Positions 1 through 11,189 of a DNA stretch of 64,000 bases are shown here, in pieces. The position numbers and the translations under genes are program-made. Numbering within the stretch: the stretch's first letter is position 1; every line of letters starts with the position of its first letter. The stretch spans positions 402,501 to 466,500 of the forward strand of contig NW_024881837.1 of NCBI RefSeq assembly GCF_019059575.1, read 5' to 3'. The stretch comes from Amphibalanus amphitrite (lineage: Eukaryota > Arthropoda > Thecostraca > Balanomorpha > Balanidae). The notes below the pieces were generated by a model. It was not told where the DNA came from and did not search any database. It saw nothing but the letters and a program-made list of their open reading frames with translations.

Positions 1-229
1 ATGTTGAAAGAAAGCAAAGTAATCATTAGGTATTAGGTAATTATTAGGTACGTAATAGTTATCATTTGGCCGGACGGCAACCATCATAAGGATTATAAGG
101 AGGCACATTTATTTTTTATAAATTTAGTCCGAACCTTTTGAATGGAAGGATTCTCAAGGACAGAGCCACCGCTAAGCAGAGCTCGTTGCGATGGCTCTGC
201 CCTCTACCCTCCGATCGTGCAATTCCTGG

Positions 230-454
230 TGCATGGCAGAATTTAGAGTCAGAAGTTTAACTACGCACATAGCCGCGCACGGCCGGTCCCCTCACTGACT
301 TCGCCTGGCTACGGCCTGCCACCAACCGCAACCATACCCGCCAGGAGGCTCATAAACATCGAGCGCCCGTCGCGCTTCGAACCCGGACCGTCATACCGGG
401 ACACGAGCTCTCACCTCGCGGAGTCCAACGCTCTACCGACTGAGCTACAGGACC
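230..454 (-). repeat. tRNA-derived SINE (head and proximal body)
   Basis: Read on the minus strand from 454, the sequence starts like a tRNA: a GGTCCTG acceptor-like stretch, an A-box-like TAGCTCAGTCGG (436-447) and a B-box-like GGTTCGAAGCG (373-383). The A to B spacing is longer than in a normal tRNA and the body continues for at least 140 bases without tRNA folding, so a SINE with an internal polymerase III promoter fits better than a functional tRNA gene. The 3' end is not defined; it may reach about position 130. A tRNA pseudogene or an intron-containing tRNA are alternatives. Confidence 0.6.
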
Positions 455-477
455 AGCTTTATTTATGAGTTTGATTA

Positions 478-530
478 GGTCAGGTTTGGTTTGGTTTGGT
501 TTGGTTTTGTTTGATTTGATTTGGTTTGGT
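478..530. repeat. (GGTTT)n-like simple repeat
   Basis: Imperfect TTTGG pentamer repeats directly beside the SINE head. Confidence 0.8.
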
Positions 531-596
531 AACTGGTTAGGCTAGAAAGGACTAAGGAGTATCTCCAAGTAGCGCGGACCCAAAATGCAGAGTGAG

Positions 597-2444
597 CATG
601 GGCGGCGCCACCGGGGGGGACGGGGGGGACAGGTCCCCCGCTATCGAAAGTTAGGGGGGTACAGTACCCCCCTATCGGCGAGGTCCGTTCAATAGTTGAT
701 AATAATGCATTGTAGAGTTATCCGTCGCATTTAATGCATCGTTGGTTAATCAAGACAGGTTCTGAATAAAGATTGCTGTTGGGATGTATCGCAGGGGGTC
801 CTGGCCATCTGCAAAAGGTGTGGAGCTGTGATGCCTGTAGTCATAAGGTGATCGGCAGGGCCTCGGGGATCGTGCCCCCCCCCCCTTTTTGGGGCGCCAG
901 ACAGGGTTTATTACCTCCCCCACCCCACTGCCAGACCACATTGCCGACAAAACCAAGTTTACTGAAATTCCATAGATTTCCGTTACTATATGGATATTTT
1001 CCATTCCTAATTAGTCAAATTCAAGCATGGCAGCTCTACCACAGGAACCATTTGAAATATATGCCATTTAACCCAGCACTTGTGGGCAGAAGTGTTCGGA
1101 TAGATCACAGGCAGGACCAAAAAAGCACGCCGTAGCCCAAGATCTTATAATTGGGTAGCATCGGCACCCTCTCGTCAAGGGGTTCGATAGCACTCGTTTT
1201 TTTTTCTGCAAAACTAAGTTCGGTCGGCGGCCGAACGGCTGGGGGTCTAATCAAGCCCCCTTCCCTCCCCTTCTTACGTCAGCGGCTGTGAAAATGCCAT
1301 TACCAGCTGTTGAAACATGGCAGTTGCTTTTGCATGAGTGCACGAAAGGGTTTTAGGTACGTGATACGTGAAAGGTTCTACATGAAATTGAGATACACCA
1401 GCTTATCAAATTGTGCTCACTGTGGTGCGCTCGGTTTTACCTTGACTAGTCTTTGAATTCTGGGGTGAAACAGACCAGTCAAGAAACCTGTTCCATAAGG
1501 AGAGCCACTGATGCTAAAGAGATGAGGGATGAGGTTTCAAGAGACCTTCATTACCTCCCAAAGGGGTGCCACGCCATTTGCCAATCCCTGCTGTAGTTGT
1601 TACGATTGGAGGGTGAATATGAGAACGATGCAGGTCGTGACAGCTCGATCATGACGAACACAATGGTGCCGACATCACAGCTCTATGTACCGCAATTTTT
1701 GACGAAGTTAATCAACAAGGACCGGAATCCTACCCTGGGGCACTTCACCTGCAGAGGTCGCCGGACCTGAGACCCTTTCACTCAATTTTTTCAACGGTGC
1801 ATGCGGCATGCGCTCGTTTTTCCCTTGAAGCTCTTGGTAAGTAAAATCCATCAGAAAGTGTGATCAAATAACGGCTGGTGACCTTCCATGACCTAGCATG
1901 ACCTTTTGAGTGACCACCGATGACATGACCACTGACGGCTAGCCATTAGCTGCACCCTGCCCGTTGCATATGGATCAGGTGGTGATGTCATGATTCTGAA
2001 ATTATATTGCAGTTTTGGCGCACTTGTCTGAGCAGAAAACATTCCCACTTTTCCTCCATGACTATATGATGATGAAGCCATGAAGCTGACCAGACGCAAG
2101 ATCGAAAATTTGAAAGTACGAAACGTAAGTAGTTGGCACTGCTACTCATACCTAAGCAATTCGCAGCTTGTAGGAAACCAGCTTTGAGTTGGCAAGACTG
2201 CAAATTTTGATTTAGAGGCAAGGATGCTTGAAAAGGTGATCGATCTTATAGTTGTCCTATGATAAGTTTGGAAACGGGATGCACCATTCGATGTGTTTTG
2301 GGCTTTGCCAAGTTTCGCGGCGTTACGTGCCTCGTTTTTTTTTTTTTTTTTTGCATACACGATCAGTATCTACTTTTGGGATTCTCAGTCAGGCAAGCCC
2401 CCGTCCCCGTCCCCCCCTATCGAAAACCCGTGGCGCCGCCCCTG
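597..2444. mobile_element. Non-autonomous hAT-like DNA transposon
   Basis: The left end CATGGGCGGCGCCACCGG and the reverse complement of the right end CAGGGGCGGCGCCACGGG match at 16 of 18 positions. The element is flanked by a perfect 8-bp direct repeat AGAGTGAG (589-596 and 2445-2452), the duplication length made by hAT transposases. Both ends carry G/C runs followed by a CTATCGAAA word. No transposase-like frame is seen in the 1.85 kb interior, so it would depend on a transposase supplied elsewhere. The boundaries are direct observation; the superfamily is inferred from duplication length and end style. Confidence 0.75.
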
Positions 2445-2534
2445 AGAGTGAGATATACCTAGTGGCTAGTTTTTGCGCACTCTCCGTAGAAGCCTGCCCA
2501 AACGGTCTGAGGAATATTCCCTGGGATTCTCTTA

Positions 2535-2755
2535 GCAGACATCACCCGAGCTGCCATATCCAGTTAGGTAGGTTGGTAGGTTGTAGGTTGGTAGGTTAGG
2601 TTGTAGGTTGGTAGGTTAGGTTGTAGGTTGGTAGGTTGTAGGTTGTAGGTAAGGTAAGGTCAGGTTAGATATGTTTTGTTATATATTTAACCATGAAAAG
2701 ACAATTGTTGCGCAAGTGAGACATAGATATGGCAGCTCGGGTGACGTCTGCAAAG
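2535..2755. mobile_element. Small inverted-repeat element with minisatellite core (split by foldback element)
   Basis: A 26-bp inverted repeat (2535-2560 and 2726-2751, one mismatch) encloses a GGTTGTAGGT-type minisatellite. The right arm is interrupted by the 6.5-kb foldback element: weaker pairing (about 12 of 15) resumes beyond it at about 9263-9277. A second copy of the same architecture lies at 12314-12474. Confidence 0.55.
2561..2670. repeat. GGTTGGTAGGTTGTAGG minisatellite
   Basis: Irregular tandem mix of GGTTGGTA, GGTTGTA and GGTTA words. It resembles degenerate TTAGG telomere-type motifs but is too irregular to call telomeric. Confidence 0.8.
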
Positions 2756-3170
2756 ATGTAACGGAAGTTAGCAGGGATTCAGCAGGGGTTCAGCAGGGAT
2801 TCAGCAGGGATCGACGGCCCCTACGATTTCGCTGAATTTTGGTGGAGAGGTGCAGAATGGTGTCCTCTATCGAAAATCCTAGTGCCAAAATGCGGGGAAT
2901 CCATCAGGGGGGCCACAAATCCCAAAAAACAGTATGCCCTCAGGGCACAATCGACGAACTTTGAAAACCCTACTTCTAGCCGTCAAAACAGCTAAAAATG
3001 CACGTCATTCGAAAGAGGACAAAATTTTACATGCAACGGTACCAAATTAAGGGGGCTAGCGCCCCCCTGAACCGAACAAAACAGCTTCAAATATATGGGC
3101 CCGGGAGTATGCCCTCGGCATAAATAAACGTTTTCAACAATTTCAGGCCTATAACATCGACAAAATCCAG
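2756..3170 (+). repeat. Foldback left terminal inverted repeat
   Basis: Unique ~415-bp arm matching the reverse complement of the right arm almost base for base. Near the tip there are four short TTCAGCAGGG direct repeats (2771-2810). Its CCCCTACGATTT segment resembles part of the 278-bp unit, suggesting the satellite arose from terminal-repeat sequence. Confidence 0.85.
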
Positions 3171-5396
3171 CAATATGCACATCATTGGAAAGAGCGTAAT
3201 TTCCCAAACAAAAAACCCAAGTAACATTTTTCGATGGGGCCCACCTGGGGCCCACGGGACCCAATTGAAATTTGGGGCCCAATGGGGCGGCCCCTACGAT
3301 TTTCTTCAAAATTTGCACAGACACTCTCCTGGGCCCCCTCTTCAATCTGGCTGAAGAGACCTACCGGGGAATCCAAAGGAAGGGGCCCAAAGAGGGCCCC
3401 AAAGAGGCCCTTTCTAAGTATTGCCCCTAATTTCGCGACCAACCCCGGCAATATGCACATCATTGGAAAGAGCGTAATTTCCCAAACAAAAAACCCAAGT
3501 AACATTTTTCGATGGGGCCCACCTGGGGCCCACGGGACCCAATTGAAATTTGGGGCCCAATGGGGCGGCCCCTACGATTTTCTTCAAAATTTGCACAGAC
3601 ACTCTCCTGGACCCCCTCTTCAATCTGGCTGAAGAAACCTACCGGGGAATCCAAAGGAAGGGGCCCAAAAAGGGCCCCAAAGAGGCCCTTTCTAAGTATT
3701 GCCCCTAATTTCGCGACCAACCCCGGCAATATGCACATCATTGGAAAGAGCGTAATTTCCCAAACAAAAAACCCAAGTAACATTTTTCGATGGGGCCCAC
3801 CTGGGGCCCACGGGACCCAATTGAAATTTGGGGCCCAATGGGGCGGCCCCTACGATTTTCTTCAAAATTTGCACAGACACTCTCCTGGGCCCCCTCTTCA
3901 ATCTGGCTGAAAAAACCTACCGGGGAATCCAAAGGAAGGGGCCCAAAGAGGGCCCCAAAAAGGCCCTTTCTAAGTATTGCCCCTAACTTTGCGACCAACC
4001 CCGGCAATATGCACATCATTGGAAAGAGCGTAATTTCCCAAACAAAAAACCCAAGTAATATTTTTCGATGGGGCCCACCTGGGGCCCACGGGACCCAATT
4101 GAAATTTGGGGCCCAATGGGGCGGCCCCTACGATTTTCTTCAAAATTTGCACAGACACTCTCCTGGGCCCCCTCTTCAATCTGGCTGAAGAAACCTACCG
4201 GGGAATCCAAAGGAAAGGGCCCAAAGAGGGCCCCAAAGAGGCCCTTTCTAAGTATTGCCCCTAATTTCGCGACCAACCCCGGCAATATGCACATCATTAG
4301 AAAGAGCGTAATTTCCCAAACAAAAAACCCAAGTAACATTTTTCGATGGGGCCCACCTGGGGCCCACGGGACCCAATTGAAATTTGGGGCCCAATGGGGC
4401 GGCCCCTACGATTTTCTTCAAAATTTGCACAGACACTCTCCTGGGCCCCCTCTTCAATCTGGCTGAAGAAACCTACCGGGGAATCCAAAGGAAGGGGCCC
4501 AAAGAGGGCCCCAAAGAGGCCCTTTCTAAGTATTGCCCCTAATTTTGCGACCAACCCCGGCAATATGCACATCATTGGAAAGAGCGTAATTTCCCAAACA
4601 AAAAACCCAAGTAACATTTTTCGATGGGGCCCACCTGGGGCCCACGGGACCCAATTGAAATTTGGGGTCCAATGGGGCGGCCCCTACGATTTTCTTCAAA
4701 ATTTGCACAGACACTCTCCTGGGCCCCTTCTTCAATCTGGCTGAAGAAACCTACCGGGGAATCCAAAGGAAGGGGCCCAAAGAGGGCCCCAAAAAGGCCC
4801 TTTCTAAGTATTGCCCCTAATTTCGCGACCAACCCCGGCAATATGCACATCATTGGAAAGAGCGTAATTTCCCAAACAAAAAACCCAAGTAACATTTTTC
4901 GATGGGGCCCACCTGGGGCCCACGGGACCCAATTGAAATTTGGGGCCCAATGGGGCGGCCCTACGATTTTCTTCAAAATTTGCACAGACACTCTCCTGGG
5001 CCCCCTCTTCAATCTGGCTGAAGAAACCTACCGGGGAATCCAAAGGAAGGGGCCCAAAGAGGGCCCCAAAGAGGCCCTTTCTAAGTATTGCCCCTAATTT
5101 CGCGACCAACCCCGGCAATATGCACATCATTGGAAAGAGCGTAATTTCCCAAACAAAAAACCCAAGTAATATTTTTCGATGGGGCCCACCTGGGGCCCAC
5201 GGGACCCAATTGAAATTTGGGGCCCAATGGGGCGGCCCCTACGATTTTCTTCAAAATTTGCACAGACACTCTCCTGGGCCCCCTCTTCAATCTGGCTGAA
5301 GAAACCTACCGGGGAATCCAAAGGAAGGGGCCCAAAGAGGGCCCCAAAGAGGCCCTTTCTAAGTATTGCCCCTAATTTTGCGACCAACCCCGGCAA
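3171..5396 (+). repeat. 278-bp satellite, left array, about 8 units
   Basis: Near-identical units with a 278-bp period, each rich in the palindrome GGGCCC. The length equals almost exactly eight units. One unit lacks one C of a GGCCCC run near 4963. The period is not a multiple of three, so frames cannot run through the array. Confidence 0.95.
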
Positions 5397-5409
5397 TTTC
5401 AATTTCAAT

Positions 5410-8400
5410 TGAATTGGGTCCCGTGGGCCCCAGGTGGGCCCCATCGAAAAATGTTACTTGGGTTTTTTGTTTGGGAAATTACGCTCTTTCCAATGATGTG
5501 CATATTGCCGGGGTTGGTCGCAAAGTTAGGGGCAATACTTAGAAAGGGCCTCTTTGGGGCCCTCTTTGGGCCCCTTCCTTTGGATTCCCCGGTAGGTTTC
5601 TTCAGCCAGATTGAAGAGGGGGCCCAGGAGAGTGTCTGTGCAAATTTTGAAGAAAATCGTAGGGGCCGCCCCATTGGGCCCCAAATTTCAATTGGGTCCC
5701 GTGGGCCCCAGGTGGGCCCCATCGAAAAATGTTACTTGGGTTTTTTGTTTGGGAAATTACGCTCTTTCCAATGATGTGCATATTGCCGGGGTTGGTCGCG
5801 AAATTAGGGGCAATACTTAGAAAGGGCCTCTTGTGGGCCCTCTTTGGGCCCCTTCCTTTGGATTCCCCGGTAGGTTTCTTCAGCCAGATTGAAGAGGGGG
5901 CCCAGGAGAGTGTCTGTGCAAATTTTGAAGAAAATCGTAGGGGCCGCCCCATTGGGCCCCAAATTTCAATTGGGTCCCGTGGGCCCCAGGTGGGCCCCAT
6001 CGAAAAATGTTACTTGGGTTTTTTGTTTTGGAAATTACGCTCTTTCCAATGATGTGCATATTGCCGGGGTTGGTCGCGAAATTAGGGGCAATACTTAGAA
6101 AGGGCCTCTTTGGGGCCCTCTTTGGGCCCCTTCCTTTGGATTCCCCGGTAGGTTTCTTCAGCCAGATTGAAGAGGGGGCCCAGGAGAGTGTCTGTGCAAA
6201 TTTTGAAGAAAATCGTAGGGGCCGCCCCATTGGGCCCCAAATTTCAATTGGGTCCCGTGGGCCCCAGGTGGGCCCCATCGAAAAATATTACTTGGGTTTT
6301 TTGTTTGGGAAATTACGCTCTTTCCAATGATGTGCATATTGCCGGGGTTGGTCGCAAAGTTAGGGGCAATACTTAGAAAGGGCCTCTTTGGGGCCCTCTT
6401 TGGGCCCCTTCCTTTGGATTCCCCGGTAGGTTTCTTCAGCCAGATTGAAGAGGGGGCCCAGGAGAGTGTCTGTGCAAATTTTGAAGAAAATCGTAGGGGC
6501 CGCCCCATTGGGCCCCAAATTTCAATTTGGTCCCGTGGGCCCCAGGTGGGCCCCATCGAAAAATGTTACTTGGGTTTTTTGTTTGGGAAATTACGCTCTT
6601 TCCAATGATGTGCATATTGCCGGGGTTGGTCGCGAAATTAGGGGCAATACTTAGAAAGGGCCTCTTTGGGGCCCTCTTTGGGCCCCTTCCTTTGGATTCC
6701 CCGGTAGGTTTCTTCCGCCAGATTGAAGAGGGGGCCCAGGAGAGTGTCTGTGCAAATTTTGAAGAAAATCGTAGGGGCCGCCCCATTGGGCCCCAAATTT
6801 CAATTGGGTCCCGTGGGCCCCAGGTGGGCCCCATCGAAAAATGTTAACTGGGTTTTTTGTTTGGGAAATTACGCTTTTTCCAATGATGTGCATATTGCCG
6901 GGGTTGGTCGCGAAATTAGGGGCAATACTTAGAAGGGGCCTCTTTGGGGCCCTCTTTGGGCCCCTTGCTTTGGATTCCCCGGTAGGTTTCTTCAGCCAGA
7001 TTGAAGAGGGGGCCCAGGAGAGTGTCTGTGCAAATTTTGAAGAAAATCGTAGGGGCCGCCCCATTGGGCCCCAAATTTCAATTGGGTCCCGTGGGCCCCA
7101 GGTGGGCCCCATCGAAAAATGTTACTTGGGTTTTTTGTTTGGGAAATTACGCTCTTTCCAATGATGTGCATATTGCCGGGGTTGGTCGCGAAATTAGGGG
7201 CAATATTTAGAAAGGGCCTCTTTGGGGCCCTCTTTGGGCCCCTTCCTTTGGATTCCCCGGTAGGTTTCTTCAGCCAGATTGAAGAGGGGGCCCAGGAGAG
7301 TGTCTGTGCAAATTTTGAAGAAAATCGTAGGGGCCGCCCCATTGGGCCCCAAATTTCAATTGGGTCCCGTGGGCCCCAGGTGGGCCCCATCGAAAAATGT
7401 TACTTGGGTTTTTTGTTTGGGAAATTACGCTCTTTCCAATGATGTGCATATTGCCGGGGTTGGTCGCAAAGTTAGGGGCAATACTTAGAAAGGGCCTCTT
7501 TGGGGCCCTCTTTGGGCCCCTTCCTTTGGATTCCCCGGTAGGTTTCTTCAGCCAGATTGAAGAGGGGGCCCAGGAGAGTGTCTGTGCAAATTTTGAAGAA
7601 AATCGTAGGGGCCGCCCCATTGGGCCCCAAATTTCAATTGGGTCCCGTGGGCCCCAGGTGGGCCCCATCGAAAAATGTTACTTGGGTTTTTTGTTTGGGA
7701 AATTACGCTCTTTCCAATGATGTGCATATTGCCGGGGTTGGTCGCGAAATTAGGGGCAATACTTAGAAAGGGCCTCTTGTGGGCCCTCTTTGGGCCCCTT
7801 CCTTTGGATTCCCCGGTAGGTTTCTTCAGCCAGATTGAAGAGGGGGCCCAGGAGAGTGTCTGTGCAAATTTTGAAGAAAATCGTAGGGGCCGCCCCATTG
7901 GGCCCCAAATTTCAATTGGGTCCCGTGGGCCCCAGGTGGGCCCCATCGAAAAATGTTACTTGGGTTTTTTGTTTGGGAAATTACGCTCTTTCCCATGATG
8001 TGCATATTGCCGGGGTTGGTCGCGAAATTAGGGGCAATACTTAGAAAGGGCCTCTTTGGGGCCCTCTTTGGGCCCCTTCCTTTGGATTCCCCGGTAGGTT
8101 TCTTCAGCCAGATTGAAGAGGGGGCCCAGGAGAGTGTCTGTGCAAATTTTGAAGAAAATCGTAGGGGCCGCCCCATTGGGCCCCAAATTTCAATTGGGTC
8201 CCGTGGGCCCCAGGTGGGCCCCATCGAAAAATATTACTTGGGTTTTTTGTTTGGGAAATTACGCTCTTTCCAATGATGTGCATATTGCCGGGGTTGGTCG
8301 CAAAGTTAGGGGCAATACTTAGAAAGGGCCTCTTTGGGGCCCTCTTTGGGCCCCTTCCTTTGGATTCCCCGGTAGGTTTTTTCAGCCAGATTGAAGAGGG

Positions 8401-8844
8401 GGCCCAGGAGAGTGTCTGTGCAAATTTTGAAGAAAATCGTAGGGGCCGCCCCATTGGGCCCCAAATTTCAATTGGGTCCCGTGGGCCCCAGGTGGGCCCC
8501 ATCGAAAAATGTTACTTGGGTTTTTTGTTTGGGAAATTACGCTCTTTCCAATGATGTGCATATTGCCGGGGTTGGTCGCGAAATTAGGGGCAATACTTAG
8601 AAAGGGCCTCTTTGGGGCCCTTTTTGGGCCCCTTCCTTTGGATTCCCCGGTAGGTTTCTTCAGCCAGATTGAAGAGGGGGCCCAGGAGAGTGTCTGTGCA
8701 AATTTTGAAGAAAATCGTAGGGGCTGCCCCATTGGGCCCCAAATTTCAATTGGGTCCCGTGGGCCCCAGGTGGGCCCCATCGAAAAATGTTACTTGGGTT
8801 TTTTGTTTGGGAAATTACGCTCTTTCCAATGATGTGCATATTGC
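5410..8844 (-). repeat. 278-bp satellite, right array, about 12.4 units, inverted
   Basis: The same unit in the opposite orientation. The array starts mid-unit after a short AT-rich join (about 5397-5409), so the centre is not a perfect palindrome. Variant bases recur at 1946-bp spacing (7 units), for example the CTTGTGGGCCC variant near 5831 and 7777, showing a higher-order duplication. Confidence 0.95.
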
Positions 8845-9260
8845 TGGATTTTGTCGATGTTATAGGCCTGAAATTGTTGAAAACGTTTATTTATGCCCCG
8901 AGGGCATACTCCCGGGCCCATATATTTGAAGCTGTTTTGTTCGGTTCAGGGGGGCGCTAGCCCCCTAAATTTGGTACCGTTGCATGTAAAATTTTGTCCT
9001 CTTTCGAATGACGTGCATTTTTAGCTGTTTTGACGGCTAGAAGTATGGTTTTCAAAGTTCGTCGATTGTGCCCTGAGGGCATACTGTTTTTTGGGATTTG
9101 TGGCCCCCCTGATGGATTCCCCGCATTTTGGCACTAGGATTTTCGATAGAGGACACCATTCTGCACCTCTCCACCAAAATTCAGCGAAATCGTAGGGGCC
9201 GTCGATCCCTGCTGAATCCCTGCTGAACCCCTGCTGAATCCCTGCTAACTTCCGTTACAT
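8845..9260 (-). repeat. Foldback right terminal inverted repeat
   Basis: Inverted copy of 2756-3170, with the same four short tip repeats in reverse orientation at about 9205-9246. The 9-bp duplication follows at 9261-9269. Confidence 0.85.
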
Positions 9261-9338
9261 TCTGCAAAGAGAGTACCTGATCCCCGATGAAAAAACGAAA
9301 CCGCCCATCCGAACGCAGCATGTGTCTGCCCCAACCAG

Positions 9339-9587
9339 AGGGGTGTTCACGGGCACCGCACACTGCTGCGTGCGCTGTGTGCGGTGCGTCCAGCAGGCGT
9401 GGGGGTAGGGGATGGGTAGGCGGTTCTGACGTCACGGCTGCGTGCGGTGGACGGTCCACTGTGGCCAGTCCCGACCGGCCACAGCGATCGCTGTGTGCGG
9501 TGACGGAAGGCTGACGTAGGGACGCAGTGGGCGAAGCTTGGAGGCTGTGTGCGGTCCGACCGCACACAGGGCCCGTGAACAGCCCTC
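9339..9587. mobile_element. Short terminal-inverted-repeat element (MITE-like)
   Basis: AGGGGTGTTCACGGGC at 9339-9354 pairs with GCCCGTGAACAGCCCT at 9571-9586 (15 of 16). The interior is GC-rich with repeated TGTGCGGT words. The tip AGGGCTGTTCACG is shared with the element at 21154-21788. No convincing target duplication was found. Confidence 0.45.
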
Positions 9588-11152
9588 AGATCTTGTCGAA
9601 CCCTGCCACGTTTTGCAGACTGGATCGCTCCCAAAAATAGCAGAATCGTTGTCATTTTTAGCACATGTGACAAAAATAGCATATGATAAAAATGACTGAT
9701 TGACCAAACCTCCCAGACTGATACAAATTCCTGTGAATCTGGGCTCTGGTATTAACTGGATAATTCGCCAGCTGACCCCGTATGGTGGCGCTAGTGGAGC
9801 AGCACCATATGACGTCAGCAGAAAACACCGTGAGCAGCTATGAAATGGGAGCGAGCACCACGGAAATATCGAAAGGTGATGGACATGTACTGACTTTGGT
9901 CATTCAAGTACCACCAACACCATACAAAAACCATATAATATCATCAAGACTGATTCTGGATTCGATTCGTTCGGGTATTTAAAATACATAAAAAATGTTT
10001 GTTACCGAATTCTGAAACAGTATAAGGATATTCTTGTTCCTTACTTTTACCTTGTGGAGTACTTTTACTTGCTTTCTAGTGCGCCCATCACTATCTTGAA
10101 ATCTGGATTGCAACGCTGTAGGAAAACTTGTTTTTTCATTTGTCATTTCTTCCACTTTTAAGCAGTGATAATTTATTTGGTTTTATACATTAAATAATGA
10201 AGACGGCTCCTAACTTTTTAGGGATCTGCAGTGGCCCAGAGAGCAAAATCAGACATTTTCTAGAAACTTGAGGCCACTATTTTCTTATATGCTAGATAAT
10301 ATACAAATATTGACATGTAAAGAATGATACGGGTGTATAATTCTGCAGAAATATGAATTCAAAGTATTTAAATTTTTCAAGAACCTTTTTAAAATCTTCC
10401 ATAATGACTTCTTTCAATACAAGGTGGAAGCAATTTCAGTTAACAATAAAGCAGCACAAGGCAGTACCTTGAGCTGCGATGATCCATAACCAATCGGCAC
10501 CTGCAATTTGATTGATCTTCGAGATGTACCCTACCTCTGTTCCCTGACTTTCCCTTTTCGTTGTACCGGGTGAAGTGAATATTCTGTGAATATTCTTCTG
10601 ACAGTCAGTTTTAAGTCCTACATTATGTTGTCAATCAGATTTAATTGGTTCAAAAACCGTCGTAGTCCGTCTCATTCGCAGTCTACATCTCCACATGAGC
10701 ACCCATACATGCTCAAAATTTTCACTACGTATGTACTATGTACCCTGCAGCGTATCCTGATGAAAAATGTTTTGTTGAAATCAGAGACACTTCCCAAGGT
10801 AGGCCATAGTCCATGGCCATATATTTAAGTCAAAACAGATGAAACAGATAAACACAATTCCAATCATCAAGTCAACCAGCATCGACAATCTGCACATAAG
10901 TTCTAAACCTATTGCAAGACTAATTTGCATTCAAACTTTGTATTGCAGAAGGGTGGAAGCTGCATGGAATTATGCGACAATTTCAGCGTGCATCCACGCT
11001 CGAAAGAGCAGGGTTAATTGTAACAATGTCAATACCATAACAATAACGTAATTGTAGGTGTTGTGATTCGGTTGTCTCTTGTCTGTGCTGGCCATTGCGC
11101 GGGCGGTCCAGCGGCGGAACTCGGCTTCGCCGCCGTGGCGCGCTGGCAGTTG
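9588..11152. other. Non-coding, no recognised feature
   Basis: AT-rich sequence with frequent stops on both strands. Short open frames show no recognisable motif or splice context. Confidence 0.6.
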
Positions 11153-11170
11153 CTTCTTCTTCTTCTTCTG
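11153..11170 (-). repeat. (GAA)n 3' tail of the LINE fragment
   Basis: On the minus strand an AGAAGAAGAAG tract follows the stop codon of the RNase H fragment. The JAMM-carrying LINE ends with the same kind of tail at 20152-20167. Confidence 0.6.
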
Positions 11171-11189
11171 CATCCCACCGCCAACCCGC

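Larger units (their letters stand above)
2756..9260. mobile_element. Foldback (FB-like) transposable element, 6505 bp
   Basis: The ends are inverted copies (ATGTAACGGAAGTTAGCAGG at the left, its reverse complement at the right). A perfect 9-bp direct repeat TCTGCAAAG flanks them (2747-2755 and 9261-9269). Inside are ~415-bp unique terminal repeats, then a 278-bp satellite in plus orientation (about 8 units) meeting about 12.4 units in minus orientation at 5397-5409. Long inverted repeats built of internal tandem repeats define foldback elements, and 9-bp duplications are known for Drosophila FB and for Mutator-like elements. No transposase frame exists: the repeated 60-160-codon frames on both strands are periodic by-products. 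The near-palindromic layout could form a hairpin of over 2.5 kb. Confidence 0.8.

Noticed and set aside
361-454. Functional tRNA gene on the minus strand
   Set aside because: The A box to B box distance is too long and the acceptor stem does not close after the B box; a tRNA-derived SINE fits better.
2561-2670. Internal telomeric repeat
   Set aside because: Units vary between GGTTGTA, GGTTGGTA and GGTTA; no sustained TTAGG run.
3171-8844. CRISPR-like regular repeats
   Set aside because: Units are contiguous 278-bp tandem copies with no unique spacers, in a eukaryotic genome.
3200-8900. Dozens of near-identical 60-160-codon open frames on both strands
   Set aside because: They recur with the 278-bp satellite, which is not a multiple of three, exist equally on both strands, and lack any domain. 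They are periodic by-products.
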